Below, piece by piece: positions 1 to 15,200 of a stretch of 64,000 nucleotides of DNA. A program made the position numbers and the translations under genes. This stretch comes from Synaphobranchus kaupii (taxonomy: Eukaryota; Chordata; Actinopteri; Anguilliformes; Synaphobranchidae). Position 1 is the stretch's first letter, and every line of letters starts with the position of its first letter. Where the stretch lies: assembly GCA_029718625.1 (NCBI GenBank), contig CM056395.1, positions 19,308,309 through 19,372,308 of the forward strand. The letters are read 5' to 3'. Under the pieces are notes generated by a model, which was given only the letters and a program-made list of their open reading frames with translations, was not told where the DNA came from and searched no databases.

Positions 1-3000
1 CCCACTACAACTGCAGCACCAACAACAACTGCAGCCCTCACTACAACTTCAGCTCCCACTACAACTTCAGCACCCACTACAACAGCAGCACCCACTTCAA
101 GAGCAGCCTCCACTACAACAGCAGCCCACACTACAACAGCAACCCCCACTACAACAGCATCTCCCACTACAACTGCAGCACAAACCACAACTCCAGCTCC
201 GACAATAACACCAGTTCTCACTACAACTGCAGCCCCAACTACGTCTGCAGCACCCACTACAACTGCAGCCCCGACAACAACCCCAGTTCCCACTACCACT
301 GCAGCACCCAGTACAACTGCAGTCCCCACTACAACTTCAGCCCCAACAACAACTGCAGCCCCCACTACAACTGCAGCCCCCACTACAACTGCAGCTCCCA
401 CTACAACATCAGCCTCCACTACAACTGCAGCACCCACTACAACTGCAGCAACAACAACTGCAGCCCCAACTACAACTTCAGCCCCCACTACAACTGCAGC
501 ACCCAGTACAACAGCAGTTCCCAGTACAACTGCAGCCCCCACTACAACAGCAGCCTCCACTGCAACTGCAGCACCCACTACAACTGCAGCAACAACAACT
601 GCAGCCCCAACTACAACTTCAGCCCCCACTACAACTGCAGCCCCCACTACAACTGCAGCCCCCACTACAACTGCAGCTCCCACTACAACAGCAGCCTCCA
701 CTACAACTGCAGCACCCACTACAACTGCAGCAACAACAACTGCAACTGCAGCTCCCACTACAACTGCAGCACCAACAACAACTGCAGCCCTCACTACAAC
801 TTCAGGCCCCACTACAACTTCAGCACCCACTACAACAGCAGCTCCCACTTCAAGAGCAGCCTCCACTACAACAGCAACCCCCACTACAACAGCATCTCCC
901 ACTACAACTGCAGCACCAACCACAACTCCAGCTCCGACAACAACACCAGTTCTCACTACAACTGCAGCCCCAACTACGTCTGCAACACCCACTACAACTG
1001 CAGCCCCGACAACAACCCCAGTTCCCACTACCACTGCAGGACCCAGTACAACTGCAGTCCCCACTACAACTTCAGCCCCAACTACAACTGCAGCCCCCAC
1101 TACAACTGCAGCCCCCACTACAACTGCAGCTCCCACTACAACAGCAGCCCCCAATACAATTGCAGCACCAACAACAACTGCAGCCCTAACTACAACTTCA
1201 GCTCCCACTACAACTTCAGCACCCACTACAACTGCAGCCCCCACTACAACAGCAGCCCTCACTACAACAGCAGCCTCCACTGCAACTGCAGCCCCCACTA
1301 CAACTGCAGCACCAACAACAACTGCAGCCCTCACTACAACTTCAGCTCCCACTACAACTTCAGCACCCACTACAACAGCAGCTCCCACTTCAAGAGCAGC
1401 CTCCACTACAACAGCAGCCCACACTACAACAGCAACCCCCACTACAACAGCATCTCCCACTACAACTGCAGCACAAACCACAACTCCAGCTCCGACAATA
1501 ACACCAGTTCTCACTACAACTGCAGCCCCAACTACGTCTGCAGCACCCACTACAACTGCAGCCCCGACAACAACCCCAGTTCCCACTACCACTGCAGCAC
1601 CCAGTACAACTGCAGTCCCCACTACAACTTCAGCCCCAACAACAACTGCAGCCCCCACTACAACTGCAGCCCCCACTACAACTGCAGCTCCCACTACAAC
1701 ATCAGCCTCCACTACAACTGCAGCACCCACTACAACTGCAGCAACAACAACTGCAGCCCCAACTACAACTTCAGCCCCCACTACAACTGCAGCACCCAGT
1801 ACAACTGCAGTCCCCACTACAACTTCAGCTCCCACTACAACTTCAGCACCCACTACAACAGCAGCTCCCACTTCAAGAGCAGCCTCCACTACAACAGCAG
1901 CCCACACTACAACAGAAACCCCCACTACAACAGCATCTCCCACTACAACTGCAGCACAAACCACAACTCCAGCTCCGACAACAACACCAGTTCTCACTAC
2001 AACTGCAGCCCCAACTACGTCTGCAGCACCCACTACAACTGCAGCCCCGACAACAACCCCAGTTCCCACTACCACTGCAGCACCCAGTACAACTGCAGTC
2101 CCCACTACAACTTCAGCCCCAACAACAACTGCAGCCCCCACTACAACTGCAGCCCCCACTACAACTGCAGCTCCCACTACAACAGCAGCCTCCACTACAA
2201 CTGCAGCACCCACTACAACTGCAGCAACAACAACTGCAGCCCCAACTACAACTTCAGCCCCCACTACAACTGCAGCACCCAGTACAACTGCAGTCCCCAC
2301 TACAACTTCAGCCCCAACTACAACTGCAGCCCCCACTACAACTGCAGCCTCCACTACAACTGCAGCTCCCACTACAACAGCAGCCTCCACTACAACTGTA
2401 GCACCCACTACAACTGCAGCAACAACAACTGCAGCCCCAACTACAACTTCAGCCCCCACTACAACTTCAGCACCCACTACAACAGCAGTTCCCACTACAA
2501 CTGCAGCCCCCACTACAACAGCAGCCTCCACTGCAACTGCAGCACCCACTACACCTGCAGCACCAACAACAACTGCAGCCCCCACTACAACTTCAGTACC
2601 CACTACAACAGCAGTTCCCACTACAACTGCAGCCCCCACTACAACTGCAGCTCCCACTACAACAGCAGCCTCCACTACAACTGCAGCACCCACTACAACT
2701 GCAGCAACAACAACTGCAGCCCCAACTACAACTTCAACCCCCACTACAACTGCAGCCCACACTACAACAGCAGCCCCCACTATAACTGCAGCCCTCACTA
2801 CAACTTCAGCCCCCACTACAACTTCAGCACCCACTACAACAGCAGCTCCCACTTCAAGAGCAGCCTCCACTACAACAGCAGCCCACACTACAACAGCAAC
2901 CCCCACTACAACAGCATCTCCCACTACAACTGCAGCACCAACCACAACTCCAGCTCCGACAACAACACCAGTTCTCACTACAACTGCAGCCCCAACTACG

Positions 3001-3279
3001 TCTGCAGCACCCACTACAACTGCAGCCCCGACAACAACCCCAGTTCCCACTACCACTGCAGCACCCAGTACAACTGCAGTCCCCACTACAACTTCAGCCC
3101 CAACTACAACTGCAGCCCCCACTACAACTGCAGCCCCCACTACAACTGCAGCTCCCACTACAACAGCAGCCTCCACTACAACTGCAGCACCCACTACAAC
3201 TGCAGCAACAACAACTGCAGCCCCAACTACAACTTCAGCCCCCACTACAACTGCAGCACCCACTACAACTTCAGCCCCT
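1..3279 (+). repeat. Higher-order repeat unit A (partial, 5' truncated)
   Basis: Landmark spacing 753, 540, 483, 981, 537 bp (94>847>1387>1870>2851>3388) is identical to that of 6061>6814>7354>7837>8818>9355, an offset of exactly 5,967 bp. The match continues into unit B to about 4,555 (matching to about 10,522). Its left end is cut by the window. Confidence 0.85.
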
Positions 3280-6200
3280 GTGACAACTGCAGCACCCAGT
3301 ACAAGTGCAGCCTCCACTACAACTGCAGCCCACGCTACAACTGCAGCACCCAGTACAAGTGCAGCCTCCACTACAACAGCAGCTCCCACTTCAAGAGCAG
3401 CCTCCACTACAACAGCAGCCCACACTACAACAGCAAAGCCCACTACAACAGCATCTCCCACTACAACTGCAGCACCAACCACAACTCCAGATCCGACAAC
3501 AACACCAGTTCTCACTACAAATGCAGCCCCAACTACGTCTGCAGCCCCCACTACAACTGCAGCCCCCACTACAACTGCAGCTCCCACTACAACAGCAGCC
3601 CCCAATACAATTGCAGCACCAACAACAACTGCAGCCCTAACTACAACTTCAGCTCCCACTACAACTTCAGCACCCACTACAACTGCAGCCCCCACTACAA
3701 CAGCAGCCCTCACTACAACAGCAGCCTCCACTGCAACTGCAGCCCCCACTACAACTGCAGCACCAACAACAACTGCAGCCCTCACTACAACTTCAGCTCC
3801 CACTACAACTTCAGCACCCACTACAACAGCAGCACCCACTTCAAGAGCAGCCTCCACTACAACAGCAGCCCACACTACAACAGCAACCCCCACTACAACA
3901 GCATCTCCCACTACAACTGCAGCACAAACCACAACTCCAGCTCCGACAATAACACCAGTTCTCACTACAACTGCAGCCCCAACTACGTCTGCAGCACCCA
4001 CTACAACTGCAGCCCCGACAACAACCCCAGTTCCCACTACCACTGCAGCACCCAGTACAACTGCAGTCCCCACTACAACTTCAGCCCCAACAACAACTGC
4101 AGCCCCCACTACAACTGCAGCCCCCACTACAACTGCAGCTCCCACTACAACATCAGCCTCCACTACAACTGCAGCACCCACTACAACTGCAGCAACAACA
4201 ACTGCAGCCCCAACTACAACTTCAGCCCCCACTACAACTGCAGCACCCAGTACAACAGCAGTTCCCAGTACAACTGCAGCCCCCACTACAACAGCAGCCT
4301 CCACTGCAACTGCAGCACCCACTACAACTGCAGCAACAACAACTGCAGCCCCAACTACAACTGCAGCCCCCACTACAACTGCAGCCCCCACTACAACTGC
4401 AGCTCCCACTACAACAGCAGCCTCCACTACAACTGCAGCACCCACTACAACTGCAGCAACAACAACTGCAACTGCAGCTCCCACTACAACTGCAGCACCA
4501 ACAACAACTGCAGCCCTCACTACAACTTCAGGCCCCACTACAACTTCAGCACCCACTACAACTGCAGCCCCCACTACAACAGCAGCCCCCACTACAACTG
4601 CAGCACCAACAACAACTGCAGCCCTCACTACAACTTCAGGCCCCACTACAACTTCAGCACCCACTACAACAGCAGCTCCCACTTCAAGAGCAGCCTCCAC
4701 TACAACAGCAACCCCCACTACAACAGCATCTCCCACTACAACTGCAGCACCAACCACAACTCCAGCTCCGACAACAACACCAGTTCTCACTACAACTGCA
4801 GCCCCAACTATGTCTGCAACACCCACTACAACTGCAGCCCCGACAACAACCCCAGTTCCCACTACCACTGCAGGACCCAGTACAACTGCAGCCCCAACTA
4901 CGTCTGCAGCACCCACTACAACTGCAGCCCCGACAACAACCCCAGTTCCCACTACCACTGCAGCACCCAGTACAACTGCAGTCCCCACTACAACTTCAGC
5001 CCCAACTACAACTGCAGCCCCCACTACAACTGCAGCTCCCACTACAACAGCAGCCTACAATACAACTGCAGCAACAACAACTGCAGCCCCAACTACAACT
5101 GCAGCCCCCACTACAACTTCAGCACCCACTACAACAGCAGTTCCCACTACAACTGCAGCCCCCACTACAACAGCAGCCTCCACTGCAACTGCAGCACCCA
5201 CTACAACTGCAGCCCCGACAACAACCTCAGTTCCCACTACCACTGCAGCACCCAGTACAACTGCAGTCCCCACTACAACTTCAGCCCCAACTACAACTGC
5301 AGCCCCCACTACAACTGCAGCCCGCACTACAACTGCAGCTCCCACTACAACAGCAGCCTCCACTACAACTGCAGCACCCACTACAACTGCAGCAACAACA
5401 ACTGCAGCCCCAACTACAACTTCAGCCCCCACTATAACTGCAGCCCTCACTACAACTTCAGCCCCCACTACAACTTCAGCACCCACTACAACAGCAGCTC
5501 CCACTTCAAGAGCAGCCTCCACTACAACAGCAGCCCACACTACAACTGCAACCCCCACTACAACAGCATCTCCCACTACAACTGCAGCACCAACCACAAC
5601 TCCAGCTCCGACAACAACACCAGTTCCCACTATAACTGCAGCCCCAACTACGTCTGCAGCACCCACTACAACTGCAGCCCCGACAACAACCCCAGTTCCC
5701 ACTACCACTGCAGCACCCAGTACAACTGCAGTCCCCACTACAACTTCAGCCCCAACTACAACTGCAGCCCCCACTACAACTGCAGCCCCCACTACAACTG
5801 CAGCTCCCACTACAACAGCAGCCCCCAATACAATTGCAGCACCAACAACAACTGCAGCCCTAACTACAACTTCAGCTCCCACTACAACTTCAGCACCCAC
5901 TACAACTGCAGCCCCCACTACAACAGCAGCCCTCACTACAACAGCAGCCTCCACTGCAACTGCAGCCCCCACTACAACTGCAGCACCAACAACAACTGCA
6001 GCCCTCACTACAACTTCAGCTCCCACTACAACTTCAGCACCCACTACAACAGCAGCACCCACTTCAAGAGCAGCCTCCACTACAACAGCAGCCCACACTA
6101 CAACAGCAACCCCCACTACAACAGCATCTCCCACTACAACTGCAGCACAAACCACAACTCCAGCTCCGACAATAACACCAGTTCTCACTACAACTGCAGC

Positions 6201-9200
6201 CCCAACTACGTCTGCAGCACCCACTACAACTGCAGCCCCGACAACAACCCCAGTTCCCACTACCACTGCAGCACCCAGTACAACTGCAGTCCCCACTACA
6301 ACTTCAGCCCCAACAACAACTGCAGCCCCCACTACAACTGCAGCCCCCACTACAACTGCAGCTCCCACTACAACATCAGCCTCCACTACAACTGCAGCAC
6401 CCACTACAACTGCAGCAACAACAACTGCAGCCCCAACTACAACTTCAGCCCCCACTACAACTGCAGCACCCAGTACAACAGCAGTTCCCAGTACAACTGC
6501 AGCCCCCACTACAACAGCAGCCTCCACTGCAACTGCAGCACCCACTACAACTGCAGCAACAACAACTGCAGCCCCAACTACAACTTCAGCCCCCACTACA
6601 ACTGCAGCCCCCACTACAACTGCAGCCCCCACTACAACTGCAGCTCCCACTACAACAGCAGCCTCCACTACAACTGCAGCACCCACTACAACTGCAGCAA
6701 CAACAACTGCAACTGCAGCTCCCACTACAACTGCAGCACCAACAACAACTGCAGCCCTCACTACAACTTCAGGCCCCACTACAACTTCAGCACCCACTAC
6801 AACAGCAGCTCCCACTTCAAGAGCAGCCTCCACTACAACAGCAACCCCCACTACAACAGCATCTCCCACTACAACTGCAGCACCAACCACAACTCCAGCT
6901 CCGACAACAACACCAGTTCTCACTACAACTGCAGCCCCAACTACGTCTGCAACACCCACTACAACTGCAGCCCCGACAACAACCCCAGTTCCCACTACCA
7001 CTGCAGGACCCAGTACAACTGCAGTCCCCACTACAACTTCAGCCCCAACTACAACTGCAGCCCCCACTACAACTGCAGCCCCCACTACAACTGCAGCTCC
7101 CACTACAACAGCAGCCCCCAATACAATTGCAGCACCAACAACAACTGCAGCCCTAACTACAACTTCAGCTCCCACTACAACTTCAGCACCCACTACAACT
7201 GCAGCCCCCACTACAACAGCAGCCCTCACTACAACAGCAGCCTCCACTGCAACTGCAGCCCCCACTACAACTGCAGCACCAACAACAACTGCAGCCCTCA
7301 CTACAACTTCAGCTCCCACTACAACTTCAGCACCCACTACAACAGCAGCTCCCACTTCAAGAGCAGCCTCCACTACAACAGCAGCCCACACTACAACAGC
7401 AACCCCCACTACAACAGCATCTCCCACTACAACTGCAGCACAAACCACAACTCCAGCTCCGACAATAACACCAGTTCTCACTACAACTGCAGCCCCAACT
7501 ACGTCTGCAGCACCCACTACAACTGCAGCCCCGACAACAACCCCAGTTCCCACTACCACTGCAGCACCCAGTACAACTGCAGTCCCCACTACAACTTCAG
7601 CCCCAACAACAACTGCAGCCCCCACTACAACTGCAGCCCCCACTACAACTGCAGCTCCCACTACAACATCAGCCTCCACTACAACTGCAGCACCCACTAC
7701 AACTGCAGCAACAACAACTGCAGCCCCAACTACAACTTCAGCCCCCACTACAACTGCAGCACCCAGTACAACTGCAGTCCCCACTACAACTTCAGCTCCC
7801 ACTACAACTTCAGCACCCACTACAACAGCAGCTCCCACTTCAAGAGCAGCCTCCACTACAACAGCAGCCCACACTACAACAGAAACCCCCACTACAACAG
7901 CATCTCCCACTACAACTGCAGCACAAACCACAACTCCAGCTCCGACAACAACACCAGTTCTCACTACAACTGCAGCCCCAACTACGTCTGCAGCACCCAC
8001 TACAACTGCAGCCCCGACAACAACCCCAGTTCCCACTACCACTGCAGCACCCAGTACAACTGCAGTCCCCACTACAACTTCAGCCCCAACAACAACTGCA
8101 GCCCCCACTACAACTGCAGCCCCCACTACAACTGCAGCTCCCACTACAACAGCAGCCTCCACTACAACTGCAGCACCCACTACAACTGCAGCAACAACAA
8201 CTGCAGCCCCAACTACAACTTCAGCCCCCACTACAACTGCAGCACCCAGTACAACTGCAGTCCCCACTACAACTTCAGCCCCAACTACAACTGCAGCCCC
8301 CACTACAACTGCAGCCTCCACTACAACTGCAGCTCCCACTACAACAGCAGCCTCCACTACAACTGTAGCACCCACTACAACTGCAGCAACAACAACTGCA
8401 GCCCCAACTACAACTTCAGCCCCCACTACAACTTCAGCACCCACTACAACAGCAGTTCCCACTACAACTGCAGCCCCCACTACAACAGCAGCCTCCACTG
8501 CAACTGCAGCACCCACTACACCTGCAGCACCAACAACAACTGCAGCCCCCACTACAACTTCAGTACCCACTACAACAGCAGTTCCCACTACAACTGCAGC
8601 CCCCACTACAACTGCAGCTCCCACTACAACAGCAGCCTCCACTACAACTGCAGCACCCACTACAACTGCAGCAACAACAACTGCAGCCCCAACTACAACT
8701 TCAACCCCCACTACAACTGCAGCCCACACTACAACAGCAGCCCCCACTATAACTGCAGCCCTCACTACAACTTCAGCCCCCACTACAACTTCAGCACCCA
8801 CTACAACAGCAGCTCCCACTTCAAGAGCAGCCTCCACTACAACAGCAGCCCACACTACAACAGCAACCCCCACTACAACAGCATCTCCCACTACAACTGC
8901 AGCACCAACCACAACTCCAGCTCCGACAACAACACCAGTTCTCACTACAACTGCAGCCCCAACTACGTCTGCAGCACCCACTACAACTGCAGCCCCGACA
9001 ACAACCCCAGTTCCCACTACCACTGCAGCACCCAGTACAACTGCAGTCCCCACTACAACTTCAGCCCCAACTACAACTGCAGCCCCCACTACAACTGCAG
9101 CCCCCACTACAACTGCAGCTCCCACTACAACAGCAGCCTCCACTACAACTGCAGCACCCACTACAACTGCAGCAACAACAACTGCAGCCCCAACTACAAC

Positions 9201-12200
9201 TTCAGCCCCCACTACAACTGCAGCACCCACTACAACTTCAGCCCCTGTGACAACTGCAGCACCCAGTACAAGTGCAGCCTCCACTACAACTGCAGCCCAC
9301 GCTACAACTGCAGCACCCAGTACAAGTGCAGCCTCCACTACAACAGCAGCTCCCACTTCAAGAGCAGCCTCCACTACAACAGCAGCCCACACTACAACAG
9401 CAAAGCCCACTACAACAGCATCTCCCACTACAACTGCAGCACCAACCACAACTCCAGATCCGACAACAACACCAGTTCTCACTACAAATGCAGCCCCAAC
9501 TACGTCTGCAGCCCCCACTACAACTGCAGCCCCCACTACAACTGCAGCTCCCACTACAACAGCAGCCCCCAATACAATTGCAGCACCAACAACAACTGCA
9601 GCCCTAACTACAACTTCAGCTCCCACTACAACTTCAGCACCCACTACAACTGCAGCCCCCACTACAACAGCAGCCCTCACTACAACAGCAGCCTCCACTG
9701 CAACTGCAGCCCCCACTACAACTGCAGCACCAACAACAACTGCAGCCCTCACTACAACTTCAGCTCCCACTACAACTTCAGCACCCACTACAACAGCAGC
9801 ACCCACTTCAAGAGCAGCCTCCACTACAACAGCAGCCCACACTACAACAGCAACCCCCACTACAACAGCATCTCCCACTACAACTGCAGCACAAACCACA
9901 ACTCCAGCTCCGACAATAACACCAGTTCTCACTACAACTGCAGCCCCAACTACGTCTGCAGCACCCACTACAACTGCAGCCCCGACAACAACCCCAGTTC
10001 CCACTACCACTGCAGCACCCAGTACAACTGCAGTCCCCACTACAACTTCAGCCCCAACAACAACTGCAGCCCCCACTACAACTGCAGCCCCCACTACAAC
10101 TGCAGCTCCCACTACAACATCAGCCTCCACTACAACTGCAGCACCCACTACAACTGCAGCAACAACAACTGCAGCCCCAACTACAACTTCAGCCCCCACT
10201 ACAACTGCAGCACCCAGTACAACAGCAGTTCCCAGTACAACTGCAGCCCCCACTACAACAGCAGCCTCCACTGCAACTGCAGCACCCACTACAACTGCAG
10301 CAACAACAACTGCAGCCCCAACTACAACTGCAGCCCCCACTACAACTGCAGCCCCCACTACAACTGCAGCTCCCACTACAACAGCAGCCTCCACTACAAC
10401 TGCAGCACCCACTACAACTGCAGCAACAACAACTGCAACTGCAGCTCCCACTACAACTGCAGCACCAACAACAACTGCAGCCCTCACTACAACTTCAGGC
10501 CCCACTACAACTTCAGCACCCACTACAACAGCAGCTCCCACTTCAAGAGCAGCCTCCACTACAACAGCAACCCCCACTACAACAGCATCTCCCACTACAA
10601 CTGCAGCACCAACCACAACTCCAGCTCCGACAACAACACCAGTTCTCACTACAACTGCAGCCCCAACTACGTCTGCAACACCCACTACAACTGCAGCCCC
10701 GACAACAACCCCAGTTCCCACTACCACTGCAGGACCCAGTACAACTGCAGTCCCCACTACAACTTCAGCCCCAACTACAACTGCAGCCCCCACTACAACT
10801 GCAGCCCCCACTACAACTGCAGCTCCCACTACAACAGCAGCCCCCAATACAATTGCAGCACCAACAACAACTGCAGCCCTAACTACAACTTCAGCTCCCA
10901 CTACAACTTCAGCACCCACTACAACTGCAGCCCCCACTACAACAGCAGCCCTCACTACAACAGCAGCCTCCACTGCAACTGCAGCCCCCACTACAACTGC
11001 AGCACCAACAACAACTGCAGCCCTCACTACAACTTCAGCTCCCACTACAACTTCAGCACCCACTACAACAGCAGCTCCCACTTCAAGAGCAGCCTCCACT
11101 ACAACAGCAGCCCACACTACAACAGCAACCCCCACTACAACAGCATCTCCCACTACAACTGCAGCACAAACCACAACTCCAGCTCCGACAATAACACCAG
11201 TTCTCACTACAACTGCAGCCCCAACTACGTCTGCAGCACCCACTACAACTGCAGCCCCGACAACAACCCCAGTTCCCACTACCACTGCAGCACCCAGTAC
11301 AACTGCAGTCCCCACTACAACTTCAGCCCCAACAACAACTGCAGCCCCCACTACAACTGCAGCCCCCACTACAACTGCAGCTCCCACTACAACATCAGCC
11401 TCCACTACAACTGCAGCACCCACTACAACTGCAGCAACAACAACTGCAGCCCCAACTACAACTTCAGCCCCCACTACAACTGCAGCACCCAGTACAACTG
11501 CAGTCCCCACTACAACTTCAGCTCCCACTACAACTTCAGCACCCACTACAACAGCAGCTCCCACTTCAAGAGCAGCCTCCACTACAACAGCAGCCCACAC
11601 TACAACAGCAACCCCCACTACAACAGCATCTCCCACTACAACTGCAGCACAAACCACAACTCCAGCTCCGACAACAACACCAGTTCTCACTACAACTGCA
11701 GCCCCAACTACGTCTGCAGCACCCACTACAACTGCAGCCCCGACAACAACCCCAGTTCCCACTACCACTGCAGCACCCAGTACAACTGCAGTCCCCACTA
11801 CAACTTCAGCCCCAACAACAACTGCAGCCCCCACTACAACTGCAGCCCCCACTACAACTGCAGCTCCCACTACAACAGCAGCCTCCACTACAACTGCAGC
11901 ACCCACTACAACTGCAGCAACAACAACTGCAGCCCCAACTACAACTTCAGCCCCCACTACAACTGCAGCACCCAGTACAACTGCAGTCCCCACTACAACT
12001 TCAGCCCCAACTACAACTGCAGCCCCCACTACAACTGCAGCCTCCACTACAACTGCAGCTCCCACTACAACAGCAGCCTCCACTACAACTGTAGCACCCA
12101 CTACAACTGCAGCAACAACAACTGCAGCCCCAACTACAACTTCAGCCCCCACTACAACTTCAGCACCCACTACAACAGCAGTTCCCACTACAACTGCAGC

Positions 12201-15200
12201 CCCCACTACAACAGCAGCCTCCACTGCAACTGCAGCACCCACTACACCTGCAGCACCAACAACAACTGCAGCCCCCACTACAACTTCAGTACCCACTACA
12301 ACAGCAGTTCCCACTACAACTGCAGCCCCCACTACAACTGCAGCTCCCACTACAACAGCAGCCTCCACTACAACTGCAGCACCCACTACAACTGCAGCAA
12401 CAACAACTGCAGCCCCAACTACAACTTCAACCCCCACTACAACTGCAGCCCACACTACAACAGCAGCCCCCACTATAACTGCAGCCCTCACTACAACTTC
12501 AGCCCCCACTACAACTTCAGCACCCACTACAACAGCAGCTCCCACTTCAAGAGCAGCCTCCACTACAACAGCAGCCCACACTACAACAGCAACCCCCACT
12601 ACAACAGCATCTCCCACTACAACTGCAGCACCAACCACAACTCCAGCTCCGACAACAACACCAGTTCTCACTACAACTGCAGCCCCAACTACGTCTGCAG
12701 CACCCACTACAACTGCAGCCCCGACAACAACCCCAGTTCCCACTACCACTGCAGCACCCAGTACAACTGCAGTCCCCACTACAACTTCAGCCCCAACTAC
12801 AACTGCAGCCCCCACTACAACTGCAGCCCCCACTACAACTGCAGCTCCCACTACAACAGCAGCCTCCACTACAACTGCAGCACCCACTACAACTGCAGCA
12901 ACAACAACTGCAGCCCCAACTACAACTTCAGCCCCCACTACAACTGCAGCACCCACTACAACTTCAGCCCCTGTGACAACTGCAGCACCCAGTACAAGTG
13001 CAGCCTCCACTACAACTGCAGCCCACGCTACAACAGCAGCCCCCACTATAACTGCAGCCCTCACTACAACTTCAGCCCCCACTACAACTTCAGGACCCAC
13101 TACAACAGCAGCTCCCACTTCAAGAGCAGCCTCCACTACAACAGCAGCCCACACTACAACAGCAAAGCCCACTACAACAGCATCTCCCACTACAACTGCA
13201 GCACCAACCACAACTCCAGATCCGACAACAACACCAGTTCTCACTACAAATGCAGCCCCAACTACGTCTGCAGCACCCACTACAACTGCAGCCCCGACAA
13301 CAACCCCAGTTTCCACTACCACTGCAGCACCCAGTACAACTGAAGTCCCAACTACAATTGCAGCCCCCACCACAACTGCAGCACCCACTACAACTGCAGC
13401 AACAATAACTGCAGCCCCAACTACAACTGCAGCTCCCACTACAACTTCAGCACCCACTACAACAGCAGTTCCCACTACAACTGCAGCCCCCACTACAACA
13501 GCAGCCTCCACTGCAACTGCAGCACCCACTACACCTGCAGCACCAACAACAACTGCAGCCCCCACTACAACTTCAGCACCCACTACAACAGCAGTTCCCA
13601 CTACAACTGCAGCCCCCACTACAACAGCAGCCCCCACTACAACAGCAGCCTCCACTGCAACTGCAGCTCCCACTACAACTGCAGCACCAACAACAACTGC
13701 AGCCCTCACTACAACTTCAGGCCCCACTACAACTTCAGCACCCACTACAACAGCAGCTCCCACTTCAAGAGCAGCCTCCACTACAACAGCAACCCCCACT
13801 ACAACAGCATCTCCCACTACAACTGCAGCACCAACCACAACTCCAGCTCCGACAACAACACCAGTTCTCACTACAACTGCAGCCCCAACTACGTCTGCAA
13901 CACCCACTACAACTGCAGCCCCGACAACAACCCCAGTTCCCACTACCACTGCAGGACCCAGTACAACTGCAGTCCCCACTACAACTTCAGCCCCAACTAC
14001 AACTGCAGCCCCCACTACAACTGCAGCTCCCACTACAACAGCAGCCTCCACTACAACTGCAGCACGCACTACAACTGCAGCAACAACAACTGCAGCCCCA
14101 ACTACAACTTCAGCCCCCACTACAACTGCAGCACCCACTACAACTTCAGCCCCCGTGACAACTGCAGCTCCCACTACATCAGCAGCCTCCACTACAACTG
14201 CAGCCCACACTACAACAGCAGGCCCCACTACAACTTCAGCACCCACTACAACAGCAGTTCCCACTACAACTGCAGCCCCAACTACGTCTGCAACACCCAC
14301 TACAACTGCAGCCCCGACAACAACCCCAGTTCCCACTACCACTGCAGCACCCAGTACAACTGCAGTCCCCACTACAACTTCAGCCCCAACTACAACTGCA
14401 GCTCCCACTACAACTGCAGCCCCCACTACAACTGCAGCTCCCACTACAACAGCAGCCTCCACTACAACTGCAGCACCCACTACAACTTCAGCCCCCGTGA
14501 CAACTGCAGCTCCCACTACATCAGCAGCCTCCACTACAACTGCAGCCCACACTACAACAGCAGCCCCAACTACAACTGCAGCCCCCACTACAACTTCAGC
14601 ACCCACTACAACAGCAGTTCCCACTACAACTGCAGCCCCCACTACAACAGCAGCCTCCACTGCAACTGCAGCACCCACTACACCTGCAGCACCAACAACA
14701 ACTGCAGCCCCCACTACAACTTCAGCACCCAGTACAACAGCAGTTCCAACTAGAACTGCAGCCCCCACTACAACAGCAGCCCCCACTACAACTGCAGCAC
14801 CCACTACAACTGCAGCAACAACAACTGCAGCCCCAACTACAACTTCAGCCCCCACTACAACTGCAGCACCCACTACAACTTCAGCCCCTGTGACAACTGC
14901 AGCACCCAGTACAACTGCAGTCCCCACTACAACTTCAGCCCCCACTACAACTGCAGCCCCCACTACAACTGCAGCTCCCACTACAACAGCAGCCTCCACT
15001 ACAACTGCAGCACCCACTACAACTGCAGCAACAACAACTGCAGCCCCAACTACAACTTCAACCCCCACTACAACTGCAGCCCACACTACAACAGCAGCCC
15101 CCACTATAACTGCAGCCCTCACTACAACTTCAGCCCCCACTACAACTTCAGCACCCACTACAACAGCAGCTCCCACTTCAAGAGCAGCCTACACTACAAC

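Noticed and set aside
3280..3282. GTG at 3280 as a translation start
   Set aside because: It is a Val codon of a recurring A-P-V-T-T-A-A module, the same phase is open upstream to base 1, and no promoter or leader sequence is present.
4810..4812. In-phase ATG codons (T-M-S-A near 4810, 21789, 31477; T-M-N-S-A near 44116, 49412, 56357) as possible starts
   Set aside because: Each is a one-base change of ACG to ATG inside a standard module with open frame on both sides and no signal peptide after it.
5055..15176. Long - strand ORF (3,373 codons) rich in V, G, A, and similar ones such as 30970-39690
   Set aside because: It is the off-phase antisense of the 18-bp unit (G-A-A-V-V-V). It survives only because the unit lacks stops in that phase. 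It is cut by stops wherever a TCC>TAC or ACT>AAA change occurs and is broken into more than 20 pieces in 41-64 kb.
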